From Synechococcus sp. CC9902 (GTDB lineage Bacteria > Cyanobacteriota > Cyanobacteriia > PCC-6307 > Cyanobiaceae), in contig NC_007513.1 of assembly GCF_000012505.1 (NCBI RefSeq), forward strand, positions 744,001-808,000: 64,000 nucleotides of DNA, given 5' to 3'. Positions 7,978 through 16,848 of the stretch are shown here, one piece after another. The number at the start of each line of letters is the position of its first letter. Within the stretch, counting starts at the first letter, position 1. Position numbers and translations under genes: made by a program. The notes under the pieces are model-generated. The model was not told the DNA's origin. It searched no databases and was given only the letters and a program-made list of their open reading frames with translations.

Positions 7978-10085
7978 GCTGGAAATCCGCGACGGGCTGG
8001 AATCGGGTAGGGGATGCGACGGTGGCGCATCCGCCTCCACACCTGCACAAACGCACGGATCACAAGCTCCACTTCGCTGCGGCTCAAGCTGCTTTTGCGG
8101 AGCTGTCCATCCCGTTGACGGGCACCCACCAGGCGACGCACTGTGTCGCGGGCCTGTTCATCGGATGTGTCGGGAGGGAGTGAACGCAGGGCTGCTTCGC
8201 AGCCATCGGCCAGCATCAACACTGCCGTTTCCCGGGATCGAGGAGCCGGTCCTCGGTAGCGGAACAAACCCTCATCCACATTGGGATCCCGCTCCCGCGC
8301 TTCATGGAGGAAGTAGCCCATCTTCAGGGTGCCTTGATGTTCTGGGATGAAATCGGCGATGGGGCGTGGAAGGCGGTGACGGCGGGCCAATTTCAGGCCT
8401 TCATCCACATGCGCTTGCAGCACCGCTGCACTGCCAAATGGATCATTGAGGGAGTCGTGGGGATTGGGTTCGTCCTTTTGATTCTCAATGAACCACCCCG
8501 GGGCATGCAGTTTGCCGACGTCGTGATACAGCGAGCCCGTGCGAATCAGATCCACATCGGCTCCGATGGCTCGCGCCCCCTCTTCGGCCAAGCTGCAGAT
8601 CATCAAGGTGTGCTCAAACGTGCCAGGGGCTTCACAGGAGAGCCGTCGAAGCAACGGACGTTCTTGATCGGCAAGCTCCAGTAAGCGGGCGCGGGTGAGC
8701 AAACCAAAGGAGCTCTCCAGCACCGGAATGGCGAGCAAGGTGAGCATCAATAAGAGGCCCAACAGCAGCGATTCGGTGGCCAACTCATCCAGGGTTGGAT
8801 TCAGGCTGCCCCAGGCTTTCCAGCCCGTAAGGGGCTGCAGCTGGAGGAGGAGCCACTGCCCTATCAAGGCGCCAACGGGAAGGAACACTGTGAGCTGCAG
8901 AAGTTGTCCGCGGCTGCGTTGACGCCCTGCGATCAAAGCTCCCGATGCAGCCACAACGGCCGCAATCAACAATCGGCCGTCGCTTAGGCCATGAACCGGT
9001 TCAGGCCATAACAGAGCCGCGACACTCATCCACACCAAACCGCAGCCGGTGCCGAGACCTTCAGCCAAGACGAGGGTGGGTGGAACCAACAAGGCGAGAG
9101 GACTCACGCTTCCCTGAAACCACAGCTTCGCCACTTGCACGAGGAACAAAATTCCCACCGCAAGAAGGGCATGGCGAACCTCGAGACAGGGGCGTTCTCG
9201 GCGCATCACCAGCACCATCACCCCGCAGGCGGCCAGGGCCTCAACGAAATGCTGAAACCAAATCCCTGGTTGCGGTTCACGTCGCACCCTGCCGAAGTAA
9301 TCGAGCACGTCGTAGGCCTGGGGACTAATCGGTTCCCCCTTGCGGGTGATCACATCGCCCTTTCGAACTTCGATGGTGGGGATCACCTGTTTGGTGAGCT
9401 GCTCCTCAATCAGCTGTTTGCTCAGATTGGGATCGGTGCGCAGGTTGCTGCTGCCCCGCAGGGTGCTCGCTAATACCTTGGTGGCCAGCGAGCGTGCAGC
9501 AGGATCGGTGATCGCCGACTCACCAAGCTGCACTTTGGCGGCTTGGCGCAATTGATTCACGGCCAAGTTGCTCACCAAGCCTTGGCTGAGCATTCGAGTC
9601 GCCGCTTGGCGAACAGCGGAATCCCACGCCAGATGCTCCTGCGCCGTTCGTTGGGTGAGCCACTGCTGTTCTGCGCGACTCATGTTCACAGGACCCACCC
9701 GCGCCGCAGATCCGCTCATGGCGACCTGTTGGAGTTGGATCAACTGCTGTTCCAAGCGTTGTCGCAGCAGCTTCGTTTGTTCTGGGTCGATGACCTGCAC
9801 CACCGACTGCGCCACCAACGATGAGCGTTGTTGCTCGAGTGCTGTGCTGTCTTGCACCAAGACATCCTTTGGAGCAATCGCATCAAAGGGGGCGATGGCT
9901 CCAGGCTGCAGGTCGGGTTTGATCAACCAGGGCAGGCTTGATGCCACGGCCACCGCAAGGCAAACGAGCAAAACAACAGCCGTCTGCAATCGCGTCCAGC
10001 GCAGCAACCGTCGGGTTGGTGATTGAAGACGTCGCCAACGTCTCCAGAGGCTGCTACCGCGCGGAAAGCGAACCAAACACGACAC
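7974..10085 (-). CDS. 7TM-HD family phosphohydrolase (PgpH-like)
   Basis: 703 residues. An N-terminal membrane anchor (around residues 33-52) is followed by a large extracytoplasmic 7TMR-HD extracellular domain (PDLQPGAIAPFDAIAPKDV opening), then about seven closely spaced transmembrane helices and a cytosolic HD domain with FEHTLMICSLAEE and SLYHDVGKL. Homologues such as Listeria PgpH degrade c-di-AMP, so the likely role is second-messenger turnover linked to osmotic or potassium balance. Divergent from folD. Confidence 0.88.
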   Translation of the reverse strand: MSCLVRFPRGSSLWRRWRRLQSPTRRLLRWTRLQTAVVLLVCLAVAVASSLPWLIKPDLQPGAIAPFDAIAPKDVLVQDSTALEQQRSSLVAQSVVQVIDPEQTKLLRQRLEQQLIQLQQVAMSGSAARVGPVNMSRAEQQWLTQRTAQEHLAWDSAVRQAATRMLSQGLVSNLAVNQLRQAAKVQLGESAITDPAARSLATKVLASTLRGSSNLRTDPNLSKQLIEEQLTKQVIPTIEVRKGDVITRKGEPISPQAYDVLDYFGRVRREPQPGIWFQHFVEALAACGVMVLVMRRERPCLEVRHALLAVGILFLVQVAKLWFQGSVSPLALLVPPTLVLAEGLGTGCGLVWMSVAALLWPEPVHGLSDGRLLIAAVVAASGALIAGRQRSRGQLLQLTVFLPVGALIGQWLLLQLQPLTGWKAWGSLNPTLDELATESLLLGLLLMLTLLAIPVLESSFGLLTRARLLELADQERPLLRRLSCEAPGTFEHTLMICSLAEEGARAIGADVDLIRTGSLYHDVGKLHAPGWFIENQKDEPNPHDSLNDPFGSAAVLQAHVDEGLKLARRHRLPRPIADFIPEHQGTLKMGYFLHEARERDPNVDEGLFRYRGPAPRSRETAVLMLADGCEAALRSLPPDTSDEQARDTVRRLVGARQRDGQLRKSSLSRSEVELVIRAFVQVWRRMRHRRIPYPIPARRGFPA

Positions 10086-10146
10086 ATCAGTGCAACAACG
10101 CTAGCTCTCCTCGAGAGGCATGCTGGATGAAGCAATGATCCAAGGC

Positions 10147-11028
10147 ATGGCCCTGCGTCTGGACGGCAAGGCACTGGCGAAGGCCGTCGAGAGTCGTCTT
10201 CAAGCTCAAATCGAATCGAATCTCCCCCAGGCAGGGCGTCCGCCGGGGTTAGCGGTGCTTCGCGTGGGAGACGACCCCGCCAGTGCTGTGTACGTCGCCA
10301 ATAAAGAGAAGGCCTGCGCTCGTATCGGAGTCGCCAGCTACGGCGCCCATCTCCCGAGCTCCACCCCCTTTGCGGAGGTGTTGAGCACGATCCAACAGCT
10401 CAATGCTGATCCTCGGGTGGATGGCATCCTGCTGCAGCTCCCCTTGCCAGAGGGGTTGGATGAGGGGCCGTTGTTAATGGCCATTGATCCAGAAAAGGAT
10501 GCCGATGGATTGCACACCCTCAACTTGGGGCGATTGCTCAAAGGAGAACAGGGACCGCGCAGTTGCACCCCGGCTGGCGTGATGGCCATGCTGCGGAGTC
10601 AGGGCATCGATCCGGCTGGTCAACGGGCTGTCGTGATTGGTCGGAGCATCCTTGTGGGGCAGCCGATGGCGTTAATGCTTCAAGCCGCCAATGCCACCGT
10701 CACGGTGGTTCATTCCCGCACGAAGGATCTGGTGGCTCACACCCGTGAGGCCGACATTGTGGTGGTGGCGGCAGGTCGTCCCGGGATGGTTGGGGCGGAG
10801 CACATCAAGCCTGGGGCTGCAGTGGTCGACGTCGGCATCCATCGCAAGCCCGAAGGGGGTCTCTGTGGCGACGTGCGTGCAGCAGAAGTGGAACCCATTG
10901 CAGCGGCGTTGTCCCCGGTGCCCGGTGGCGTTGGTCCGATGACCGTCACCATGCTCCTGGTGAACACCGTTGTGGCGTGGTGTCGCCGCCACGGCGTTGA
11001 CCATGATCTCGCTGATCTCCTCAGCTAA
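10147..11028 (+). CDS. folD: Bifunctional methylenetetrahydrofolate dehydrogenase / methenyltetrahydrofolate cyclohydrolase
   Basis: 293 residues from the ATG at 10147 ([11 protein letters not shown]), preferred to ATGs at 10120 and 10135 because it matches the usual FolD N-terminus. [14 protein letters not shown] holds the catalytic Tyr and Lys, [13 protein letters not shown] is the family signature, and [13 protein letters not shown] begins the NADP-binding motif. It interconverts one-carbon units on folate in the cytosol for purine, thymidylate and methionine synthesis. It leads a plus-strand run of genes that continues to 14.6 kb. Confidence 0.97.
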   Translation: MALRLDGKALAKAVESRLQAQIESNLPQAGRPPGLAVLRVGDDPASAVYVANKEKACARIGVASYGAHLPSSTPFAEVLSTIQQLNADPRVDGILLQLPLPEGLDEGPLLMAIDPEKDADGLHTLNLGRLLKGEQGPRSCTPAGVMAMLRSQGIDPAGQRAVVIGRSILVGQPMALMLQAANATVTVVHSRTKDLVAHTREADIVVVAAGRPGMVGAEHIKPGAAVVDVGIHRKPEGGLCGDVRAAEVEPIAAALSPVPGGVGPMTVTMLLVNTVVAWCRRHGVDHDLADLLS

Positions 11029-11035
11029 CGGGTCG

Positions 11036-11725
11036 ATGCCACTCCATTGGTTGTTCCCTACCCCCGTGATGCAGGTGGATCTCACCCCTGATGACGGCAC
11101 TGCTGCGGCGATGCATCAGCAGTTGGAGGTGTTTGATCGCGATTTGTTTGGTGATCCACAGTTTTCCAATCGCAACAACCTCACCGGAGATCTTCTGGGG
11201 ATTGCTGGCCTGGATCAGTTGCATCGGATGGAGGCTTTCGTCTGGCTCAATCAACAGATCGCAGAGCAGGTATCGCTTTATTTGATCGATTTATTGGGCC
11301 CCGATCATGGCCTGGAGGTTCACATCCAAAAAGCATGGCCCGTGGTGTGTTCCCCCGATGGAGGAACGATTGAGTCGCATACCCATCGCAATGCCCAGTT
11401 AAGTGCTGTGTTTTATGTGTGCACCGAGGAGGAGCCCGGTTCTGGAGAACTGGAATTTCAAGCGCCCGACACCTACTTCAGCCATGTGATGGCCATTCCT
11501 TTTCGGGAAGCCACCGTGTCGGGTGGGGTGTTTGCTCCAAAACAGCACCGCTTGCTGCTCTTTCCTTCAGATCTGCGCCACCGCGTTTTGCCCTACGAGG
11601 GTGCGCAGCCCCGCTACTCGGTGTCGTACGACCTGGCGGTCACGACCGCCCCTGGACAGGGTCGAGAAATGCTCATGCCCCACCCCATGGATTGGGTTCC
11701 CCTGGGGGGCTTCTCCGCAACCTGA
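11036..11725 (+). CDS. Putative 2OG-Fe(II) oxygenase (TIGR02466 type)
   Basis: 229 residues from the ATG at 11036, 7 bp after folD; the longer frame from 10970 would lie inside folD. The opening PLHWLFPTPVMQVDL, the HTHRN metal-binding region near the middle and LLLFPSDLRHRVLPYEG with RYSVSYDLAV match a family of iron/2-oxoglutarate dioxygenase-fold proteins common in marine cyanobacteria and cyanophages. The substrate is unknown. Confidence 0.82.
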   Translation: MPLHWLFPTPVMQVDLTPDDGTAAAMHQQLEVFDRDLFGDPQFSNRNNLTGDLLGIAGLDQLHRMEAFVWLNQQIAEQVSLYLIDLLGPDHGLEVHIQKAWPVVCSPDGGTIESHTHRNAQLSAVFYVCTEEEPGSGELEFQAPDTYFSHVMAIPFREATVSGGVFAPKQHRLLLFPSDLRHRVLPYEGAQPRYSVSYDLAVTTAPGQGREMLMPHPMDWVPLGGFSAT

Positions 11726-11752
11726 GAGAATCCGGCCAGCCAAGGTCCATCC

Positions 11753-12643
11753 ATGACCGCCGAGTTCGATTTCAAGGCCTATCTCGGCAAGGCCAAGGAC
11801 ACCGTTGAAGCAGCGCTTGACGACTCCCTCGGACCTGAACGGCCCGAGTCGTTGCGGGATGCCATGCGTTATTCGCTTTTGGCAGGTGGCAAGCGTCTGC
11901 GCCCGATTCTTTGCCTTGCGGCCTGTGAATTGGCGGGTGGTGAAGCGAAGCATGCGGTGCCAACGGCGGTCGCCCTCGAGATGATTCACACCATGTCGCT
12001 GATCCACGACGATCTGCCGGCGATGGACGACGACGATGTGCGCCGGGGGCGTCCCACCAATCACAAGGTGTATGGGGAAGCCGTGGCGATCTTGGCCGGT
12101 GATGCGCTGCTGACCCGCGCCTTCGAAATGGTGGCTTTGCGCAGCCCGGGAGTTCCAGCGGAGCGGCTGCTCAAGGTGGTGGGTGAACTCTCACTGGTGG
12201 CCGGAGCACCGGGACTGGTGGGGGGCCAGGTGGTGGATTTAGAGAGTGAAGGGAAGCAGGTGGATCTCGAGACACTCGAGTACATCCATCTCCATAAAAC
12301 CGGTGCGCTGCTTAGTGCCTGTGTGATCACCGGTGCGTTGATTGGCAATGCAGACGACACCTTGATCACGGCGCTGCGCACCTATGCCCGCGGCATTGGG
12401 TTGGCGTTTCAGATCATTGACGACATCCTCGACATCACGGCGAGCAGTGAGGTGCTCGGTAAAACCGCCGGCAAGGACCTGCTGGCCGATAAGACCACTT
12501 ACCCCAAGCTCTTGGGTTTAGAGGAGTCGAGGAAGCGGGCGGATGATTTGGTGCGAGAGGCGAAGGAAGCTCTGCAACCCTGGTCAGAGCAAGCGATGCC
12601 TCTCCTGGCCTTGGCCGACTTCATCACCAGCCGCGATCGATGA
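11753..12643 (+). CDS. crtE: Geranylgeranyl diphosphate synthase
   Basis: 296 residues. Both Asp-rich motifs of trans-isoprenyl diphosphate synthases are clear: [10 protein letters not shown] (first) and DDILD (second), with GGKRLRP near the N-terminus. In cyanobacteria this single enzyme supplies GGPP for carotenoids, the chlorophyll phytyl tail and quinones. The residues just before the first Asp-rich motif set chain length; GGPP is inferred from phylogenetic context. The stop overlaps the next gene by 4 bp. Confidence 0.92.
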   Translation: MTAEFDFKAYLGKAKDTVEAALDDSLGPERPESLRDAMRYSLLAGGKRLRPILCLAACELAGGEAKHAVPTAVALEMIHTMSLIHDDLPAMDDDDVRRGRPTNHKVYGEAVAILAGDALLTRAFEMVALRSPGVPAERLLKVVGELSLVAGAPGLVGGQVVDLESEGKQVDLETLEYIHLHKTGALLSACVITGALIGNADDTLITALRTYARGIGLAFQIIDDILDITASSEVLGKTAGKDLLADKTTYPKLLGLEESRKRADDLVREAKEALQPWSEQAMPLLALADFITSRDR

Positions 12644-13164
12644 TCGATCCCTCCCCCTCCCACGCGGTGTTGCGTGAATTTTTCGATAACAGTGCTTTGG
12701 CCTGGGGGCTGGTCGCCTGTGGGGTGGCTCAGCTCTCGAAACTGCTGATCGAATTAATCGTCCATCGCCGCTGGCGCCCAGCGGTTTTGGTGGAAACAGG
12801 GGGGATGCCTTCCAGTCACTCCGCTCTTGTAACCGGGACGGCTGCTTGCATTGGCTGGACCCAGGGCTTTGACCACCCAACCTTTGCTTTGGCAACCGTG
12901 GTGGCGTTTGTGGTGATGTACGACGCCAGTGGTATTCGCCGCGCTGCCGGATACACCGCTGAACGCGTCAATGCTTTACCGGCAGACCTCTGGCAAGACC
13001 CCTATGAGAAGCCGTTGAAGGAAAGCCTCGGCCATAGCCGTCTTCAGGTGCTTGTGGGCAGCATGGTGGGACCTGCTATTGCCCTGCCAGGTCTTGTGCT
13101 GGTGGGGTCTCCGCTGCATCTTGCAGCCGCAATCAGCACCGCTATCGGGGCTGGGTTGGGGTGA
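12640..13164 (+). CDS. Divergent PAP2 family protein (DUF212/YuiD)
   Basis: 174 residues with several membrane segments. [13 protein letters not shown] carries the PSSH motif of the acid phosphatase/vanadium haloperoxidase superfamily, and [17 protein letters not shown] is the second family block. The family is widespread in cyanobacteria and plastids. It overlaps crtE by 4 bp, so a link to isoprenoid diphosphate metabolism is tempting but only inferred. Confidence 0.88.
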   Translation: MIDPSPSHAVLREFFDNSALAWGLVACGVAQLSKLLIELIVHRRWRPAVLVETGGMPSSHSALVTGTAACIGWTQGFDHPTFALATVVAFVVMYDASGIRRAAGYTAERVNALPADLWQDPYEKPLKESLGHSRLQVLVGSMVGPAIALPGLVLVGSPLHLAAAISTAIGAGLG

Positions 13165-14606
13165 CCGCCACTGCGGAACTCACGGCGGATCAACAGCAGG
13201 CGGCGGATGCTTTTTCCACCTGGTTGGCCACCCCTGCCGATGGAACTCCCTTTGTTCTGAGTGGATTTGCTGGGAGTGGCAAGACGTTTTTGTCGATGCG
13301 CCTGTTGCGTCAGGTGGAGGCCACCGGCTTGTGTTGGACCGTCGTCGCCCCCACCCATAAGGCCGTGGGGGTGCTGCGTCAGGCCCTAGAACTCGAAGGG
13401 TTGCAACCCACCTGGTATCCCTCCACCATCCACCGCCTCCTGCGGCTGAAGCTCAAACGCTCGGGTGATGTCGAACTCTGTGAGCCCACCGAGCAAACGG
13501 GAATGGCTCTCGAGAATCTTGGCTTGGTGCTGATCGATGAAGCCTCGATGGTGGACAGCACCCTGTTGGGGATTGCCCTGCAATGCGCCCATCCCTTTAA
13601 AACCCGTTTGGTGTTTGTTGGGGATCCAGCGCAGCTCCCACCGATTGGGGAGGAGAACAGCCCGGTGTTCGCCATGCAACGGCGCAGTGGAGCGGTCTTG
13701 CAGCAAGTGGTCCGTCATCAGGGGCCTGTGCTGCAGCTCGCCAGCCGCATACGGGAGGGCGTGCTGCCGTGCTTGTCCCCACCCCTCCTGCAGCCGATCC
13801 GTAATGAGCAAGGGCAGGTGCGCTGTCTGCCCCAAAAGGAATGGTTGAACCAAGCCCGCCAATCGTTGAAGGCGGCCTCTCAACAGGACAATCCCGATGC
13901 CGCTCGCATTCTTTGCTACACCAATCGCACCCTCGAGCGGCTAGTGCCCCACGCGCGTCGGGCGATCCATGGCGACATGGCGGATCAGATGCCCGTATTG
14001 CCTGGCGAAGTGTTGATTAGCCGCACCGCGGTGATGGCCCCAGCCTCCCGGGATGGAGAAGAAGCCGGGGAAGAGCCCGACATGGTGCTGGGATCCAACC
14101 GAGAGGTGGTGGTGCTGGATGTGACGCCTGAATCCTGCGATTTGCTGGATTTCGGTTTAACGGAGATGAACGGAGGGGTGCCCGTGATTGAAACGCTGTC
14201 GGCCAAGGTGAGCTCCGGTGATCTCGAGCTCACGCTTCGGTTGCAGCCCCCTGTTGGCAGTGCGGCGCGCCTGGAATTGGATGGCGTCATGCAGCGGTTG
14301 CGGCAACAGGCCAAAGACGCCGGTAAAAAAAATGGGCGCAGCATTTGGAGGCAGTATTTCCTCGTTCGCGATGCCTTTGCATCCCTCGGGCCCGCCGCTG
14401 TTTTAACGGTGCATCGCAGCCAGGGCAGCAGCTTCGGTGAAGTCTTTGTGGCGCCTGATGTGTTCCGTGCTGATCCGCGCATCCGACAACAGCTTTGCTA
14501 CGTCGCAGTGTCGCGGGCGCGGACCGGCGTGTGGATGATTGGTGGAACGTCATCGCCAGAGACCACTTCGGCGTGGACCAAAGCCTTTTCAACGTTTTCT
14601 GATTGA
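13161..14606 (+). CDS. RecD-like superfamily I DNA helicase
   Basis: 481 residues, GTG start overlapping the previous stop by 4 bp. GFAGSGKTFLSMRLL is the Walker A motif, LVLIDEASMVDS the Walker B/DEAS motif, GDPAQLPPIG motif III, and LTVHRSQGSSFGEVFV plus LCYVAVSRART the C-terminal UvrD_C_2 block. The protein is a stand-alone ATP-dependent 5'-3' helicase type without RecBCD partners, acting on DNA or mobile-element ends. It is convergent with the GAP-family gene. Confidence 0.9.
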   Translation: MTATAELTADQQQAADAFSTWLATPADGTPFVLSGFAGSGKTFLSMRLLRQVEATGLCWTVVAPTHKAVGVLRQALELEGLQPTWYPSTIHRLLRLKLKRSGDVELCEPTEQTGMALENLGLVLIDEASMVDSTLLGIALQCAHPFKTRLVFVGDPAQLPPIGEENSPVFAMQRRSGAVLQQVVRHQGPVLQLASRIREGVLPCLSPPLLQPIRNEQGQVRCLPQKEWLNQARQSLKAASQQDNPDAARILCYTNRTLERLVPHARRAIHGDMADQMPVLPGEVLISRTAVMAPASRDGEEAGEEPDMVLGSNREVVVLDVTPESCDLLDFGLTEMNGGVPVIETLSAKVSSGDLELTLRLQPPVGSAARLELDGVMQRLRQQAKDAGKKNGRSIWRQYFLVRDAFASLGPAAVLTVHRSQGSSFGEVFVAPDVFRADPRIRQQLCYVAVSRARTGVWMIGGTSSPETTSAWTKAFSTFSD

Positions 14607-14620
14607 GGATCAGGCTTGGC

Positions 14621-15307
14621 TTAACGCAGGGCAAGCCCGGTGATGCCTTGCCAACTCAGGTAGCCACCTAGGCCCAAGCTCACGCTGCCCACCACCAATT
14701 CCCCACGGTTGAGCAGGGTGGTTTTTCCTTGCTGCAACATCGGCAAAACGCTTTCCCGCCCAAGCAAAACCGCCACCAAAGGCAGTAGCAACAACACGCT
14801 GGCCGACAGGCTGAACACCAGGCTCGACGCGATCTCCCCCTGCAGGCTGAGTCCTTGGGCAAGAATCACTCCGGCGGTTTTCGCGAAGAGCAGCAGGTCG
14901 TCTGGGCTGATGATTTCGGTGGCACTGCTGATCAACAGCAGTAGCGGCAGGGGCAGGGCGGCAAAGCGATCCACACTTCGGCTCCAACCTGGGGGGCCGT
15001 CTTGATTGAGCCAACTGCGGATCAGCTCCCGTCCCCCGAGGGCGACTAAGGCTCCGCCTGCGATCAGATCAAGCCCGGTGCGGTGTTTGGATCCATGGCT
15101 CATGTCCAGCAAAAGGCCGTGCCCCAGGGTGAGCAATCCGAGCACCACCAGGGCACTGGTGAGCCACCAACCCATCACAAACAAACCGCCGCGTCGACGT
15201 GGTGCATCCCCCAGCAACAGCAGCAGCAACAACACCAAATGGATCGGTGATAAGGCCACACCAATGCCGTAAGACACCAATTCCGTCCAGATTTTTGGAT
15301 CATTCAT
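14621..15307 (-). CDS. GAP family membrane protein (Sap-like)
   Basis: 228 residues from the ATG at 15307, which overlaps the upstream phosphatase gene by 8 bp. Six hydrophobic segments and the opening YGIGVALSPIHLVLLLLLLL match the GAP (Sap, sulfolipid-1-addressing protein) family, relatives of LysE-type exporters. Plasma or thylakoid membrane. Substrate unknown. The longer start at 15343 would extend further into the neighbour and lacks the hydrophobic start pattern. Confidence 0.75.
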   Translation of the reverse strand: MNDPKIWTELVSYGIGVALSPIHLVLLLLLLLGDAPRRRGGLFVMGWWLTSALVVLGLLTLGHGLLLDMSHGSKHRTGLDLIAGGALVALGGRELIRSWLNQDGPPGWSRSVDRFAALPLPLLLLISSATEIISPDDLLLFAKTAGVILAQGLSLQGEIASSLVFSLSASVLLLLPLVAVLLGRESVLPMLQQGKTTLLNRGELVVGSVSLGLGGYLSWQGITGLALR

Positions 15308-15932
15308 GCGGGGTGCTTGGCGTCGGGGCATTCCAGCGCGCAAGGGTCCGGGTCTCCCGTTCCCAGCCCAAAATGCTGATCGTTCCAGTTCCTAGCTGGA
15401 GCAGTCGCCCCCCAGCAGCTCCAAGTCCCAGCCAGGTCCCGGCTAGGGCTCGCAAGCTATGGCCATGGGCAAATAGGGCGATATCCCCCGGCTCAGGAAT
15501 CGTCAGCATCGTGTCGATGGTCTGTTCACTGCGCCGCTGCACTTGGTCCACCTGCTCCCCATTCGGACATCCATGGGTCCAGACGCTCCAAGTGGGCTGC
15601 TGATGCCGTATTTCGGCAGTCGTGATTCCCTCGTAATCGCCATAGTTCCATTCGGTCAACGACTTGCAGATCTGCATCTGTTCGCCCAGCCCACTGAGAA
15701 CACAGGTGCGACGGGCCCGTTGCAGGGGTGAGCTGAACACTGCGGCGAAATGCTGATTGCTGAGGATGGGGGCCAGGGCTCTGGCCTCTGCTTCTCCTTC
15801 CGGCAGCAGTGGAAGATCGGTGACGCCGGTGTGTTGACCACGAAGAGCCCATTCCGTGGCGCCATGCCGGAAGAGCCACAGTTGGCGCTGCATCACTTGG
15901 CGCTTCATCACTTGGCTCGACATCTCAGCCAT
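15300..15932 (-). CDS. Histidine phosphatase family protein (phosphoglycerate mutase-like)
   Basis: 210 residues. LFRHGATEWALRGQHTGVTDLPL has the catalytic RHG His, SSPLQRARRTC and LTEWNYGDYEG follow, and LFAHGHSLRALAGTWLG carries the second His. This is the branch-1 histidine phosphatase fold (SixA/CobC/sedoheptulose-bisphosphatase types); the substrate is unknown. The N-terminus contains two nearly identical 15-nt units encoding VMKRQ and VMQRQ, so the start may be 15932 or an internal ATG such as 15893, just before the conserved LWLFRHG. Confidence 0.88.
   Translation of the reverse strand: MAEMSSQVMKRQVMQRQLWLFRHGATEWALRGQHTGVTDLPLLPEGEAEARALAPILSNQHFAAVFSSPLQRARRTCVLSGLGEQMQICKSLTEWNYGDYEGITTAEIRHQQPTWSVWTHGCPNGEQVDQVQRRSEQTIDTMLTIPEPGDIALFAHGHSLRALAGTWLGLGAAGGRLLQLGTGTISILGWERETRTLARWNAPTPSTPHE
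15884..15913. repeat. 15-nt in-frame tandem duplication
   Basis: Two 15-nt units differing at one base (positions 15884-15898 and 15899-15913) at the N-terminal coding end of the histidine phosphatase. Confidence 0.85.
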
Positions 15933-15951
15933 GGGTGGGGTCGAGACGCTG

Positions 15952-16059
15952 TCATAGATGAAGAATCAGGGCGGCCAAGCCAATGCTGACGCCCAAGCTC
16001 ACTACCCCAATGACGCCTCTCCAAAAGGCTTTTTCTTTGGTGTTGAACGGGTTATTCAC
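15952..16059 (-). CDS. 35-residue single-span membrane protein
   Basis: GTG start, 35 codons, then TGA. Residues 1-14 are polar and basic (MNNPFNTKEKAFWR), and residues 15-35 form one hydrophobic helix ending LILHL. It lies 10 bp after the 128-residue exported protein gene and 19 bp before the phosphatase gene, all on the minus strand, so it is probably in one operon. Size and layout resemble small accessory subunits of thylakoid complexes, but I cannot assign it to any known one. The GTG lies in the second copy of a perfect 14-nt duplication. Confidence 0.6.
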   Translation of the reverse strand: MNNPFNTKEKAFWRGVIGVVSLGVSIGLAALILHL

Positions 16060-16079
16060 GGCGTTTTATTCACGGCGTT
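16052..16079. repeat. Perfect 14-nt tandem duplication at a stop/start junction
   Basis: Positions 16052-16065 and 16066-16079 are identical. On the minus strand each copy carries GTGA: in the first copy the TGA ends the 128-residue gene, in the second the GTG starts the 35-residue gene. Confidence 0.9.
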
Positions 16080-16456
16080 GGGGAGGTGGACTCTTGTGAC
16101 ACGTAAGGAAAGGTTTGACTGATCGGGCGATTTAGTTGATGCAAGGGCTTGTCGTAATGCGACTCCGCCACAACGCTGTATCGACGGCCAATGATCAAGG
16201 CCTGTTCGAGGTCGGCTTCACAACTTCGTAGGCCAGTTTGAATCCGGCGTGGCTGGGATGCAATGCGATGCATGGGCGGGGTGAGGGCGGTGAAGACTCC
16301 CTCTTGCTGACGCCAGGCCTGACAGGCCGTCAGCGCTTCAACGGCACCGTCGTAGCTGCTTTGCGGTGTTTGCTGACGGGTGCTCATCGCCTCGATTCCG
16401 ATCAACGGCAATGTTGAGAGGACCAAAACCATTGCGAAGCGAACCACAACCTTCAA
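16070..16456 (-). CDS. Exported hypothetical protein
   Basis: 128 residues with a signal-like N-terminus (MKVVVRFAMVLVLSTLPLIG). The rest is basic and contains two Cys (LTACQAW and LRSCEADL), spaced so they could form a disulfide outside the cytosol. No family is recognised. It precedes the 35-residue membrane protein gene by 10 bp. Confidence 0.55.
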   Translation of the reverse strand: MKVVVRFAMVLVLSTLPLIGIEAMSTRQQTPQSSYDGAVEALTACQAWRQQEGVFTALTPPMHRIASQPRRIQTGLRSCEADLEQALIIGRRYSVVAESHYDKPLHQLNRPISQTFPYVSQESTSPTP

Positions 16457-16546
16457 GCGCAGTGCTGTGTTCTTTCGCTAGCCAGGTCATCGGTAGAGCT
16501 CCACCCGCCTTCCAATTGTTTTTCTATCCCTGTTTCAATTCGCGTT

Positions 16547-16816
16547 TTAGTAACGCACTTCAAACCAGTCGTCCCCCCGCACTGGCATCTGGCATGGTTT
16601 CACCCGTTTCACTTGAGCCCCAAGCGGTCCCTTTTCGCACCAGGCCCTCAGTTCTGCAAGAGCAATGGGTGGGCCTTCCGCCTGCACTTCAACACTGCCG
16701 TCCTGCAGGTTCCGAACCCATCCCTTGAGGCCCATATCCAAAGCACGACGGCTGCAGCTAGCTCGAAATCCAACGCCCTGCACTTGGCCTTGAATAATCC
16801 AGCGCCAGCGCTCCAC
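16547..16816 (-). CDS. acyP: Acylphosphatase
   Basis: 89 residues from a GTG at 16816, 32 bp after cobB. IIQGQVQGVGFRASCSRRALDMGLKGWVRN is the acylphosphatase signature with the catalytic Arg in GVGFR and the Asn in GWVRN. The usual family length is about 90 residues, which favours this start over the 141-residue reading from 16972 that lies inside cobB. It hydrolyses acyl phosphates such as carbamoyl phosphate and acetyl phosphate in the cytosol; its physiological role in cyanobacteria is unclear. Confidence 0.88.
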   Translation of the reverse strand: MERWRWIIQGQVQGVGFRASCSRRALDMGLKGWVRNLQDGSVEVQAEGPPIALAELRAWCEKGPLGAQVKRVKPCQMPVRGDDWFEVRY

Positions 16817-16848
16817 AAATGGTTGTGTTCGCGTTGGCTGCTGTCGGC

